62,199 nt of DNA from a virus. Shown here piece after piece: positions 50,028 through 57,415 of this stretch; the first letter of the stretch is position 1, and every line of letters begins with the position of its first letter. Made by a program: the position numbers and the translations under genes. The stretch covers positions 1 through 62,199 of the IMG/VR virus record IMGVR_UViG_3300047494_000127. One strand, given 5' to 3'. The notes beneath the pieces are model-generated. The model was given only the letters and a program-made list of their open reading frames with translations. It made no database searches and had not been told where the DNA came from.

Positions 50028-50897
50028 TTAGCGCATGTCTGGCACGTCGCCGATGAGCGGCGCGATGCCGGTGGAGTCCTTGATCTTCTCAATGATCTCC
50101 TCCATGGCCGTCTGGAGAAGGTCCTCGATGCGTAGAAGCTCAAAGCGGATGACGAGCTTCTGATCCTGGTTGAGCCGCACGCGCAGCCGGGCCTCGATCT
50201 CGTAGGCCAAGCCGCCTCGATACGGGCGCAGCGCGACGAGGAAAGCCTTCGGCACCTCGATCTCCCCGGCCCCGCCCACCTTCGTCGTGCTCACGTAGTT
50301 GAGAGCGGTATCGCCATTGTCGAGGCGGACACTGCCCTTCCATTCCACGTTCTGTTTCAGCTCGATCTCGCGGGCGATGGTCATCATTTCCGACCCGTAG
50401 GGCCGGACGAAAAACCGGGAGTTGTCTTCGACGAATTCCGCAAACTCCTGCTGATTCAGGTCCTTCTTGTTCACCTGAAGCCAGCGCTCCCATTCCGGAG
50501 AGGGTTGCGTCCGATAAGTCGCGCGGTGCGACCCCCAAGCCGGGGCGTCCTTGTCGGGATAGTCGAAGATCGCCGTCGCGCGCACGCCGTTCTTCACGTC
50601 CCCATCCACGAAGATCGACGTGGACGGCAGCTTGAACCGCCCCACGTAATCGAGGAAGGATTCGAGAAACCTGACAGCGATGTGCGTGCGGATGCGAGTG
50701 GGCGCGGGCAGCACCTTCTCCATGTTCTCCAGCTCGCAATTCTCCGGCTTGATGATGTGCGGCACTCCGCCGATGTCGATTTGCTTCCCCGCCGCGGGGA
50801 AGGGGCCGTTGTTGCTGTTGTATTCGATGTGGACTGCCTCCTTGGCGATGTTGATACCGGCTTCGGTGAGGTCTTCGAGTGGGCTTTTGGCGGGCAT
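50028..50897 (-). CDS. DUF2303 family protein
   Basis: A 289-residue protein of the DUF2303 (YfdQ-like) family, recognised by R-F-L-E-S-F-L-D-Y-V-G-R-F, A-I-F-D-Y-P, the W-G-S-H-R-A-T-Y segment and F-A-E-F-V-E-D-N. The family is common in phage recombination operons; its role is unknown. Confidence 0.78.
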   Translation of the reverse strand: MPAKSPLEDLTEAGINIAKEAVHIEYNSNNGPFPAAGKQIDIGGVPHIIKPENCELENMEKVLPAPTRIRTHIAVRFLESFLDYVGRFKLPSTSIFVDGDVKNGVRATAIFDYPDKDAPAWGSHRATYRTQPSPEWERWLQVNKKDLNQQEFAEFVEDNSRFFVRPYGSEMMTIAREIELKQNVEWKGSVRLDNGDTALNYVSTTKVGGAGEIEVPKAFLVALRPYRGGLAYEIEARLRVRLNQDQKLVIRFELLRIEDLLQTAMEEIIEKIKDSTGIAPLIGDVPDMR

Positions 50898-50939
50898 GGT
50901 GTGGTTAGTAAGGTTGTGGTTGCAAGTGGAAAGGTTGGG

Positions 50940-51314
50940 TTACTTGGTGCTCGTGCCCTCGACGCCGCGCGCGAGACGTTCCCGCGTGCGTTTCTGGAGC
51001 CAGAGGAGAGCGGTTTCCGTGTGCGTCAGAGCCACGGAGTTTTCCTTGCAGGAGTATTCACCGCCCTGGAAACCGCGCAGACGGTCAATGACGATGGCCA
51101 GCAACGCTTCGTTGCTGATCCCGTTCACGCCACTCTCCTTGATCGGGCCGAGTTGGAAACGGAGCAGCGTCTTGACGCCGCCGGAGTTGGGAGCGCCGCC
51201 AACCTGGTCGATCTCGTAGCAATGGCACGCGTTACCGGGTCCAATCACGTCGAGCGCGCGGATGATCAAGGCTTCGTTCAGCCCGTTCACAATGTGGTCT
51301 GTGATCTCGCGCAT
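50940..51314 (-). CDS. Conserved phage protein, candidate nucleotide-sponge relative
   Basis: A 124-residue protein with a mixed N-terminal part (N-A-C-H-C-Y-E-I) and a helical hairpin: V-N-G-I-S-N-E-A-L-L-A-I-V-I-D-R-L, G-E-Y-S-C-K-E-N, then L-L-W-L-Q-K-R-T-R-E-R and the end A-R-G-V-E-G-T. I recall this C-terminal hairpin as being grouped with the Acb2/Tad1 hairpin that binds cyclic nucleotides in CBASS and Thoeris evasion. This is memory, not a search. Otherwise unknown. Confidence 0.6.
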   Translation of the reverse strand: MREITDHIVNGLNEALIIRALDVIGPGNACHCYEIDQVGGAPNSGGVKTLLRFQLGPIKESGVNGISNEALLAIVIDRLRGFQGGEYSCKENSVALTHTETALLWLQKRTRERLARGVEGTSTK

Positions 51315-51317
51315 AAC

Positions 51318-51704
51318 TTAGCTGGCGGATTCTGCGGTTGGCGGGGCCACGGGCGCGGGAGCCGGAGCCGCTTCCGGGAGTGCCCGGAAATTGAAATACT
51401 CCTGGTCCGGATCGTTCTTCTGCACCCGGCCCTCTTCGGTCGTGTAGTAGATACCGGCGCGAGGTGCGTTCGTCGGTTCCTTGGTCGTCACGGCGGCGGT
51501 GATGATCACGCGGTTGGCGTCGCCCCCTTGGGCGGGAGCAATCTTCAGCTTCAGCGTCAGGTCGCCCCCTTTGCCGTGTTTGCGCACGGCCTGGACGAGC
51601 TGCACGAAAGACTGGTTCATCTGCTGACTGATTTGCCCCTTGTTGAGATCGCGGAGCAACGCATCGCAGGCGTTATTGTCGGGCGGAGTAGGTTGAGTGG
51701 TCAT
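51318..51704 (-). CDS. Unknown protein in the RecT operon
   Basis: A 128-residue protein with a helical start and a beta centre (L-T-L-K-L-K-I-A-P), then a Pro/Ala tail. This type is common beside DUF2303 genes in phages (recalled). No motif. Confidence 0.6.
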   Translation of the reverse strand: MTTQPTPPDNNACDALLRDLNKGQISQQMNQSFVQLVQAVRKHGKGGDLTLKLKIAPAQGGDANRVIITAAVTTKEPTNAPRAGIYYTTEEGRVQKNDPDQEYFNFRALPEAAPAPAPVAPPTAESAS

Positions 51705-51715
51705 AAGTGGGTGAG

Positions 51716-52357
51716 TTATTCGGGGTCAGCTTCCGCGCGTTGCTGGGCGGAGTAGGAGAGGGACTCCGCCGTGTGACTCCGCAGCCCCACAAGGTTGCTG
51801 GAGGTGGCAGCGAATGCCGTGCAAACCGTTTCCCCGGTATGTGCAAACTTCATGCTGTTGTCGGGCGACACGCCCAAGCTCTGGCCGGCGGCGATGGCAT
51901 CCTGGTTCGCGCAGAGAAAGACAAACTCCCACCCATATTTCTCCCGTTGATGGGAAATCATGCTGTGGATTAGCCGGAGCGTGAATCGGTGACTCGCGTT
52001 CTCGAATCCGTCCGTGATGATGACGAAGATTACTTTCTCCGCCCGTTCATGCTCGGGGAGCTGTGCAAGGCGCTGGCCGGTGCCGTCGATTGCCTTGCCG
52101 ATGGCATCGAGCAACGCGGTGCTCCCGCGAGGCGTGAATGTCTTGCTCGTGAGCGGCTTTGCGCGGCGCACATCCTTGGCGTCGATCAGCGTTTCAAAAA
52201 CGTCGTCGAATTGGTGAAGGCTCAACGTGGCCGTGCCCGGTGCTTCCTGCTGATCCTTCAGGAAGTGATTGAAGCCGCCGATGGTGTCGGTGGCGACGCT
52301 CGACATGGAGCCACTCCGGTCCAGCACGATGGTAATATCAGCGTGGTTCTTTTTCAT
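51716..52357 (-). CDS. VWA-domain protein
   Basis: A 213-residue von Willebrand A fold: D-I-T-I-V-L-D-R-S-G-S-M (metal site DxSxS near residue 13), T in G-S-T-A-L near 79, and D in I-I-T-D-G near 115. Single domain. In phages, VWA proteins accompany replication or recombination genes; the partner, e.g. a MoxR ATPase, is absent here. Confidence 0.85.
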   Translation of the reverse strand: MKKNHADITIVLDRSGSMSSVATDTIGGFNHFLKDQQEAPGTATLSLHQFDDVFETLIDAKDVRRAKPLTSKTFTPRGSTALLDAIGKAIDGTGQRLAQLPEHERAEKVIFVIITDGFENASHRFTLRLIHSMISHQREKYGWEFVFLCANQDAIAAGQSLGVSPDNSMKFAHTGETVCTAFAATSSNLVGLRSHTAESLSYSAQQRAEADPE

Positions 52358-52362
52358 GTCGG

Positions 52363-53340
52363 TTACGCGGCGATCTCCGCGCGAAAGGTTTCCAAGTCGT
52401 CGAGGGCCAGTTGCACCTTCATCGGCGCGATGTCCTCCAGCTTCTTCGCGCTCGGCTCGCAGAGGTTGAATCGCGCGAGAATGCGGATGCGCGCCGCGTC
52501 GTCGATCTCCGGGGAAGCCTGCCGAAGCTCGTCGTAAACACTCCCCTTTGCCTCCGCCTCGATCACGGGCGCGGGCGTGGCCGGTGCTTCGGCTGCGGTC
52601 GTGGGCGTGGGCGTGGCAGTTTCGGGCGTCGCCTCCACCACGGCGGTAGGTTTCGGGAGGCGTTTGCGGGATCGGGGCGCGGCTTCCGGGGCGGAAGGCA
52701 ATGCCGGCACGGGGTTGGTCGCGATCTCCGGGCGCTCGATCACCAAGCCCTGGATCGGGCGCTCGTCGATGTCGTCCGCCTCCTCTTTCGTCGCCAAGCC
52801 CTTCAGCACGTCGCCGAAGTTATCCCGCAGATTGAAGCCACGGGCGCGGAAGAGCAGCATCCGCTCTGGGTATTGCGTCCATGGACCAGCCTTGCCCCAG
52901 AGCCCCGCCTTCTTCGCCTCGGCCACGCTGAAGGTATGGGTCAGCGCTTGCTCGCCCGTCCGCTTGCTCGTCACGCTGGCCGTGCGTGCGTCGCCTTCCC
53001 CGCTGATGCTCTGGGTGTAACTTTCGCATTTGCCGCTGGCACGCACCAAAGCCAGCGCTGCATCGCCGTAGATGCTCGGGCGACCGTTGACGACCGCCAC
53101 GTTTTGCAGCGCCGCCATGGGCGAAAGCCCCAGCTCCATGCCGAGCTGGATGGCGACCACGATCGCCTCCGGGGCCTCCATGCCCTTCGGGGCAAAGGGC
53201 GACGCCGCGATGCATTGGGCAAAGCGGTAGAGGGATTCAAAGGATTCGAGTTCAATCCCGCGGTTGCCCATGGGCAGCGGGGCGCGGGCGCGGGCTGGAG
53301 CGGTGAGTTGCTGGGAGTTGGTTTCGGCGAGTTGGGTCAT
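52363..53340 (-). CDS. recT: RecT-family recombinase
   Basis: A 325-residue single-strand annealing protein. RecT core: S-F-E-S-L-Y-R-F-A-Q, A-I-Q-L-G-M-E-L-G-L-S-P, then G-R-P-S-I-Y-G-D-A-A-L-A-L and W-T-Q-Y-P-E-R-M-L-L-F-R-A-R-G. The C-terminus is Pro/Ala-rich linker and a helical tail. With the Cas4-like nuclease it forms the recombination pair. Overlaps a 37-residue gene. Confidence 0.9.
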   Translation of the reverse strand: MTQLAETNSQQLTAPARARAPLPMGNRGIELESFESLYRFAQCIAASPFAPKGMEAPEAIVVAIQLGMELGLSPMAALQNVAVVNGRPSIYGDAALALVRASGKCESYTQSISGEGDARTASVTSKRTGEQALTHTFSVAEAKKAGLWGKAGPWTQYPERMLLFRARGFNLRDNFGDVLKGLATKEEADDIDERPIQGLVIERPEIATNPVPALPSAPEAAPRSRKRLPKPTAVVEATPETATPTPTTAAEAPATPAPVIEAEAKGSVYDELRQASPEIDDAARIRILARFNLCEPSAKKLEDIAPMKVQLALDDLETFRAEIAA

Positions 53341-53450
53341 AGGTAGTAACGGCGTGTGGAGTTGAAGAGTTGAAGGTGGCGGGCGAGCAGCGACGGCTCC
53401 GGGCGGAAGCGACGGGCCAGCCAGAGGCGGAGGCGGGCAAAGAGATTCAT
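53337..53450 (-). CDS. 37-residue basic peptide
   Basis: A short Arg/Leu-rich frame (L-F-A-R-L-R-L-W-L-A-R-R-F-R) with ATGA overlaps at both ends, between the regulator and RecT. Probably amphipathic. Role unknown. Confidence 0.5.
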   Translation of the reverse strand: MNLFARLRLWLARRFRPEPSLLARHLQLFNSTRRYYL

Positions 53451-53707
53451 TTCCGTTTCACCCGGTAGCATTTCACGCTCGTCCGCGGCGCGGCCTCCGT
53501 GGGCTTGTCGCCCGCGATCGGTTTCCAAAATTCCAGCGGGATGAAAGCCTGGAGCGCCTTGCGGATGATCTTCCCCTTGCTCCAGTCCCTTTCTTTCGTC
53601 ATGGCCAGTAGAGCGTCATGCGTCCGCTTGTCGAGCCGGGTCGAAAGCCGGGGGGATTCTTCGTTGAGGGGTTCCGTGCTGGGGTGGCGGCGCGAACGGG
53701 TCTGCAT
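53447..53707 (-). CDS. Ribbon-helix-helix regulator
   Basis: An 86-residue protein with a ribbon-helix-helix core: R-L-S-T-R-L-D-K-R-T-H-D-A-L-L-A-M, then W-S-K-G-K-I-I-R-K-A-L-Q. Start at 53707. It is the first gene of the minus-strand recombination operon and faces the control region with repeated operators, so autoregulation is likely. Confidence 0.72.
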   Translation of the reverse strand: MQTRSRRHPSTEPLNEESPRLSTRLDKRTHDALLAMTKERDWSKGKIIRKALQAFIPLEFWKPIAGDKPTEAAPRTSVKCYRVKRK

Positions 53708-53801
53708 GGGTCCCAAAAGCACCCAAAGGAACCCGTGAGACAAATATTTTTCGCGTTCCACAAATTTTTGGGGTGACAAAGGAACCCGTAGAGACCCATA
53801 A
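53708..53801. promoter_or_regulatory. Divergent control region with repeated operators
   Basis: AAAGGAACCCGT is repeated at 53725 and 53778, each followed by a GAGAC. A/T-rich blocks lie between. On the plus strand GTGACA (53774) and CATAAA (53797), 17 bases apart, could be a -35/-10 pair, which would put the start of transcription next to the ATG at 53811. ATGGGTC at the left end and GACCCAT at the right are inverted. Likely switch for both operons. Confidence 0.65.
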
Positions 53802-53810
53802 ATGCCGAGC

Positions 53811-54098
53811 ATGAGCACGACAACCTTAGCGAAAAAACGTAGATCGAGCGTTCCACGGCCCCGCCGCGCCACGTCTCCCGTCACCACGGATTGGACGCGG
53901 ATGAGCGTGGACGTGGCCAATGGGGAAGCCGGGGCAAACAAGATTCATGCCCGTGTCCCGGACAACGTCCTGGAGGCGGCGAAGAATTGCGCCAAAGCGG
54001 AGGGATTCGACGGCCCTTCGCCGCTCGCCCGAAAGGCTCTGATTTGCTACCTCATCGCCCAAGGCTACATCGCGCCCGGTCCGCGTCATGAAGATTGA
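53811..54098 (+). CDS. Small regulator candidate
   Basis: A 95-residue basic protein (98 if started at 53802). The C-terminal part, I-H-A-R-V-P-D-N-V-L-E-A-A-K-N ... P-L-A-R-K-A-L-I-C-Y-L, has the pattern of a ribbon-helix-helix DNA-binding protein. First gene of the plus-strand early block. If the proposed promoter is right, the mRNA is leaderless or nearly so. Confidence 0.6.
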   Translation: MSTTTLAKKRRSSVPRPRRATSPVTTDWTRMSVDVANGEAGANKIHARVPDNVLEAAKNCAKAEGFDGPSPLARKALICYLIAQGYIAPGPRHED

Positions 54099-54114
54099 GG
54101 GCTTCGGTCATCCA

Positions 54115-54143
54115 TTGACACCCTTGCGGCGATGTTCTAGGCG
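54115..54143 (+). promoter_or_regulatory. Possible promoter
   Basis: A perfect TTGACA at 54115-54120, then 17 bases, then TAGGCG, which is a poor -10. Upstream of the ribbon-helix-helix gene at 54168. Confidence 0.35.
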
Positions 54144-54167
54144 TCATGGCGTCTCGACCCCTGCCGC

Positions 54168-54473
54168 ATGGCCAACGCCCACTCGCCCGCCAAAGAAACC
54201 CTTTCAATCTGGATGCTCCGCGATCTCCTGCGGAAGGTCAAAAAAAAGGCGGAGCGCCGCGGAGTCACCCTTACGGATTTCGTCCTCAATGAACTGACCC
54301 ATGCAACGAAAGACATCACCCTCGACCCCGAAGACATCCGGGACATCGAAGAGGCCACCCGAATCGCCAAGGAAAAAAGGAAACGCCGTGCTACTAAAAG
54401 TTCCCATACCCCCCGGCCAGCTCCTCGCAAAGCTAAAAAAGGCAGCAAAAGCCGCCGGAAGAAACATCCATGA
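54168..54473 (+). CDS. Ribbon-helix-helix protein with basic tail
   Basis: A 101-residue protein. Residues about 9-45 (E-T-L-S-I-W-M-L-R-D-L-L-R-K-V, G-V-T-L-T-D-F-V-L-N) are a ribbon-helix-helix; the last 35 residues are Lys/Arg-rich. Probably a DNA-binding repressor. Its end overlaps another frame by 86 bases. Confidence 0.62.
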   Translation: MANAHSPAKETLSIWMLRDLLRKVKKKAERRGVTLTDFVLNELTHATKDITLDPEDIRDIEEATRIAKEKRKRRATKSSHTPRPAPRKAKKGSKSRRKKHP

Positions 54474-54642
54474 GCACGTGCTTTTTATTTTGAAGAGAGG
54501 TTCAAGTAACCCCAGCCCGGCGCATCCCGCGCCGCCGCCCGTGCTTTCGGGTCGCCTTGGGGGCGCGAACCCGCGCGCAAAATCTTCCCGCCCTGAAGGT
54601 TCAAGTAACCCCGGCGCGTCCGAATCGCGAAAACCGCAATAA
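54388..54642 (+). CDS. Second ribbon-helix-helix-like protein, overlapping frame
   Basis: An 84-residue frame with a GTG start at 54388. It begins V-L-L-K-V-P-I-P-P-G-Q-L-L-A-K-L-K-K-A-A, then R-N-I-H-E-H-V-L-F-I-L, the ribbon-helix-helix shape. Residues after 35 are Pro/Ser-rich and contain G-S-S-N-P twice, each encoded by the GGTTCAAGTAACC element. Long overlap with the previous gene makes it uncertain. Confidence 0.5.
   Translation: MLLKVPIPPGQLLAKLKKAAKAAGRNIHEHVLFILKRGSSNPSPAHPAPPPVLSGRLGGANPRAKSSRPEGSSNPGASESRKPQ
54499..54511. repeat. GGTTCAAGTAACC element, copy 2
   Basis: Identical 13-mer to 7035 and 54598, here inside a coding frame (encodes G-S-S-N-P). Confidence 0.4.
54598..54610. 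repeat. GGTTCAAGTAACC element, copy 3
   Basis: Third copy, 99 bases from copy 2 and in the same reading frame; preceded by the same GAA trinucleotide as copy 1. Confidence 0.4.
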
Positions 54643-54660
54643 TTCTCATCTGCCTTTCCC

Positions 54661-54990
54661 ATGCCTGAAACTCCCGATTCCGATGCTCGATCCGAGCACC
54701 TCCTCTCTGCGACGCCTGACCTTTCCTTCCGCGCCCGCGCCCCCCTCATCTCACTCCGCCAGAATAGCGACGAGATCAAAGTCACTCCCGATGTCGCGCG
54801 GGAATACGTCACTGACATCCTCCGCGCGGCGTCCGACGCGGAGGGGGATGCCATCCTCCTGGATTTCTTCATCGCAAAAACCAAAATGACCACCGAGGAG
54901 GCGCGTCACATGCTTGGTGAGTATCGCCTGCATCGCGCGCAATCACGCCACGAGGTCAGGGGGTTCATGTGCAATCCGGAGGAGTCTTGA
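54661..54990 (+). CDS. Unknown small protein
   Basis: A 109-residue mostly helical protein with D-I-L-R-A-A-S-D-A-E-G-D-A-I and the end F-M-C-N-P. Unknown. The stop codon overlaps the next start. Confidence 0.55.
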   Translation: MPETPDSDARSEHLLSATPDLSFRARAPLISLRQNSDEIKVTPDVAREYVTDILRAASDAEGDAILLDFFIAKTKMTTEEARHMLGEYRLHRAQSRHEVRGFMCNPEES

Positions 54991-55176
54991 TGCCCCAGCT
55001 CCTGATTCGCACAGCCAAGGACGAGGAACGCCTGCGGGCGCTGTTGGTTCGACGCGCCCAAGCAACGCGAGCACTTCCGCTGCCTAGCCGGCGCGTTGCG
55101 CTACTTCTGCCAAATGACATTCGATCGGATCAAGAAAGAGGAGCGGGCAAAGAAGAAAGGGGCGAAGCATGAATGA
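54990..55176 (+). CDS. Small protein with an apparent +1 frameshift
   Basis: The frame from 54990 starts M-P-Q-L-L-I-R-T-A-K-D-E-E-R-L-R-A-L-L-V-R-R-A-Q, then becomes Arg/Leu-rich and ends at 55172. In the +1 frame the same stretch reads R-E-H-F-R-C-L-A-G-A-L-R-Y-F-C-Q and ends at 55176, much more like a protein. A shift near CGCGCCCAAGCAACG would join them. Either a mutation, an error or programmed frameshifting. Confidence 0.5.
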
Positions 55177-55816
55177 GAAGGAGAAGGTAGATATGGCGCG
55201 TCGAATGCGAGAGCTGGATCGAATGATGCAGGAGCAAAAGGCCATCCCAACTTCCATTCGCAATAAAGCCGAGGAGATTTGGAGTTTCAAAGGAGTGGAG
55301 TGCTTTACCATTCGGACGGAAATGCCGGGCTGGGAAACCTTGCCTGATTTTGCGCGGAGGTCATTGCAGCGGGAACGGCCTTGCGGCTATGTCCGCATCA
55401 ATCGGCGGCTATTCCGGGAATTGGACTACGGAGGGCTTTTGACTTACGTGCCCGTCCATGGTGGGATCAGTTACCGGGCGCACGATCACGAGGGCTGTAT
55501 GATCTATGGCTTTGATTGTAACCACGCGGGCGACGAGCAGAGGGAATTCACCACGGAATGGGTGAAGCGAGAAACGGAAGCGCTGGCCACGGGCCTTTTG
55601 GTGGCCGTGCGGTTTGAAGCGGCGTATCTGGCCCGTGCGTCCGTTGGCACAGGAAAGGTGCCCAAGTGGCGTCGTCGTCGTCGTCGCAAACAGCTCCGCG
55701 CGCGGGCGCGGATCATTGATCGGTTTCATCAAGCGCTCCGGGCCTGCGGCGGTCCCCGCTTCGACCTTCAGGATAACTTCGGCGCGATGATTAACCTCTT
55801 GGGAGGTCGGTTATGA
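55169..55816 (+). CDS. Unknown early protein
   Basis: A 215-residue protein. The centre has V-H-G-G-I-S-Y-R-A and Y-G-F-D-C-N-H-A-G-D-E, a pattern I recall from conserved early phage proteins of unknown function, and a helix E-W-V-K-R-E-T-E-A-L-A. An Arg tract (seven Arg) follows. Role unknown. Confidence 0.65.
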   Translation: MNEKEKVDMARRMRELDRMMQEQKAIPTSIRNKAEEIWSFKGVECFTIRTEMPGWETLPDFARRSLQRERPCGYVRINRRLFRELDYGGLLTYVPVHGGISYRAHDHEGCMIYGFDCNHAGDEQREFTTEWVKRETEALATGLLVAVRFEAAYLARASVGTGKVPKWRRRRRRKQLRARARIIDRFHQALRACGGPRFDLQDNFGAMINLLGGRL

Positions 55817-56016
55817 AGAAAGTGTTTGAATTGGAGGTCACTGAGATTGAGAAGGATGACCGGGGCCTCGCAAAAATCGCCCATTGCGAGAATGAAGGAG
55901 AGGTGTTCTTTCGCATTCAAAGCTGGCGCGATAACGACGACAAGCATCCCGAGTTTGACGCACTTCAGCTTCGGGAAGGCAGTAAGATTCGGATCACGTT
56001 GGAGGTAGACCAATGA
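55813..56016 (+). CDS. Small acidic protein
   Basis: A 67-residue beta-type protein (L-E-V-T-E-I-E-K-D-D-R-G, S-K-I-R-I-T-L-E-V). Four-base overlaps on both sides. Unknown. Confidence 0.55.
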   Translation: MKKVFELEVTEIEKDDRGLAKIAHCENEGEVFFRIQSWRDNDDKHPEFDALQLREGSKIRITLEVDQ

Positions 56017-56303
56017 ACGCCTTCCCCGTCATGCCTCACAAGTGCCGCACCTGCCCATTCCGCAGAAACGGGCTGAAGGTGGTCCTTCCATTGCTTCAGG
56101 AGCGGGCTTTGTCCATCGGCACGCCGATTTGCCATAGCACTGGAGATAGCGATGTGACGCCGCGCGAAAAGAAGGTGCATCTCGATTCATGGCTTTGCCG
56201 GGGCGCGAGAGATTTTCAGATACAGGCCATGTTTCGGATGGGCCTTCTGGATGAACCCACAGATGCCGCGTGGGAGGCAAAGCGGCAGGAGTTAGGAGTC
56301 TAA
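56013..56303 (+). CDS. Small cysteine protein, DUF6283-like
   Basis: A 96-residue protein with C-R-T-C-P-F-R-R, then I-C-H-S-T, then W-L-C-R-G-A-R-D and the end T-D-A-A-W. This set of cysteines and C-R-G-A-R-D resembles the DUF6283 phage family; a metal site is likely. Confidence 0.65.
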   Translation: MNAFPVMPHKCRTCPFRRNGLKVVLPLLQERALSIGTPICHSTGDSDVTPREKKVHLDSWLCRGARDFQIQAMFRMGLLDEPTDAAWEAKRQELGV

Positions 56304-56322
56304 ACACCACCCACACCACACC

Positions 56323-56514
56323 ATGAGCAACACACAAATCCCAACGAATAACCAATACGTCTACAAGATCAAATGGGGCTACGTCGTGCGCGTGCCGACT
56401 AATGGAGGCATCGACCAAACTTACATCCCCGGAAAATGGGAAAATGCCGATCTCGTCGCCCGGAGCGTCCGCGATGAAATCCTCAGATACCACGGACGGG
56501 AGGCCCTGAACTAA
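56323..56514 (+). CDS. Small protein
   Basis: A 63-residue protein with a beta-type first half (N-Q-Y-V-Y-K-I-K-W-G-Y-V-V-R-V). No family. Preceded by a 19-base gap with an ACCACACC repeat. Confidence 0.5.
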   Translation: MSNTQIPTNNQYVYKIKWGYVVRVPTNGGIDQTYIPGKWENADLVARSVRDEILRYHGREALN

Positions 56515-56518
56515 TCCT

Positions 56519-57412
56519 ATGGTCAACGCCTCCAGAATGCCCGGCGCAACGAAACTCCGCTGGTCCGATCAGGAAGTGGCGGATGTCGTGACCCGGTTGC
56601 CCCGCCACAGCGACCACAAGCCGACGAAGCATGAAATCCTGCTCGCCCAGGAGATTCTCCCGCCCGCCCGTCGCCGGACTGTCATCGGCTACCCTTTAAT
56701 CAACCTCCTCGATCGTGTCCGCGCCCAAGCCCTCCGCGATGGCACGCTCCCTCGGGAAACGCCCGCCCCCGCTGCTGCTCCCGCCCCGCCTCCTGCCGCC
56801 GAAGCACAGGAGGAGCCCGCGGCCCCGGAGCCGCAAGCCTTGCCGGAGCCGGTTGCGCGGCTGGCTGATCTTCCCACGTTCATACTGGAGGCGGAGCTGG
56901 CCGATCGCCGCCAATCGTCTCTGGAGCGATTTCAAATCGGCGTTTTGGCGGAATTGAGGGCTATCACTGCCGCGCTCCGCCAGCTCATTCCACGGCCCGC
57001 GCCCAAGCCCACCGGGCACACTAATTTCACGGACGACTACGCGGATGGTCCAGCGCCCGCCGTCCCGCTCTCCGATCCCGGCAATGATGTTCCGCCCGCA
57101 CCGCCAAAACCAAAGGCCCCGCCACGGCCCCGCACAAAGCGGGTCGTCGTCATCGGTCCGTTGCCGGAGCAGTTCCATCACCTCTGCCGCAAGTTTCCCG
57201 CTCTCGATCTCACCTTGCTGGATAAAAGTAAAAACCCGGATGTCTCCCGCATCCCCGCCTCCAGTGATGCCGTCGTGATAGACACGCGGTTCATGAATCA
57301 CAAGTGGACCGCCACGGCCAAGGCTTTTTGCGAGCGGGCGGGCATCACTTACCTAGAGGGCTTTGGCCGCACCGGCCTGGAGCGCAACTTGGAATACGTC
57401 CTCAAGAACTAA
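56519..57412 (+). CDS. Regulator-type protein with Rossmann-like tail
   Basis: A 297-residue protein. N-terminal about 70 residues are helical (L-R-W-S-D-Q-E-V-A-D-V-V), then a Pro/Ala linker, a helical segment, a second linker, and a C-terminal about 90-residue alpha/beta part (K-R-V-V-V-I-G-P-L, D-A-V-V-I-D-T-R-F-M-N-H-K-W) like DUF2325. The next gene has the same tail type. Confidence 0.6.
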   Translation: MVNASRMPGATKLRWSDQEVADVVTRLPRHSDHKPTKHEILLAQEILPPARRRTVIGYPLINLLDRVRAQALRDGTLPRETPAPAAAPAPPPAAEAQEEPAAPEPQALPEPVARLADLPTFILEAELADRRQSSLERFQIGVLAELRAITAALRQLIPRPAPKPTGHTNFTDDYADGPAPAVPLSDPGNDVPPAPPKPKAPPRPRTKRVVVIGPLPEQFHHLCRKFPALDLTLLDKSKNPDVSRIPASSDAVVIDTRFMNHKWTATAKAFCERAGITYLEGFGRTGLERNLEYVLKN

Positions 57413-57415
57413 CTT

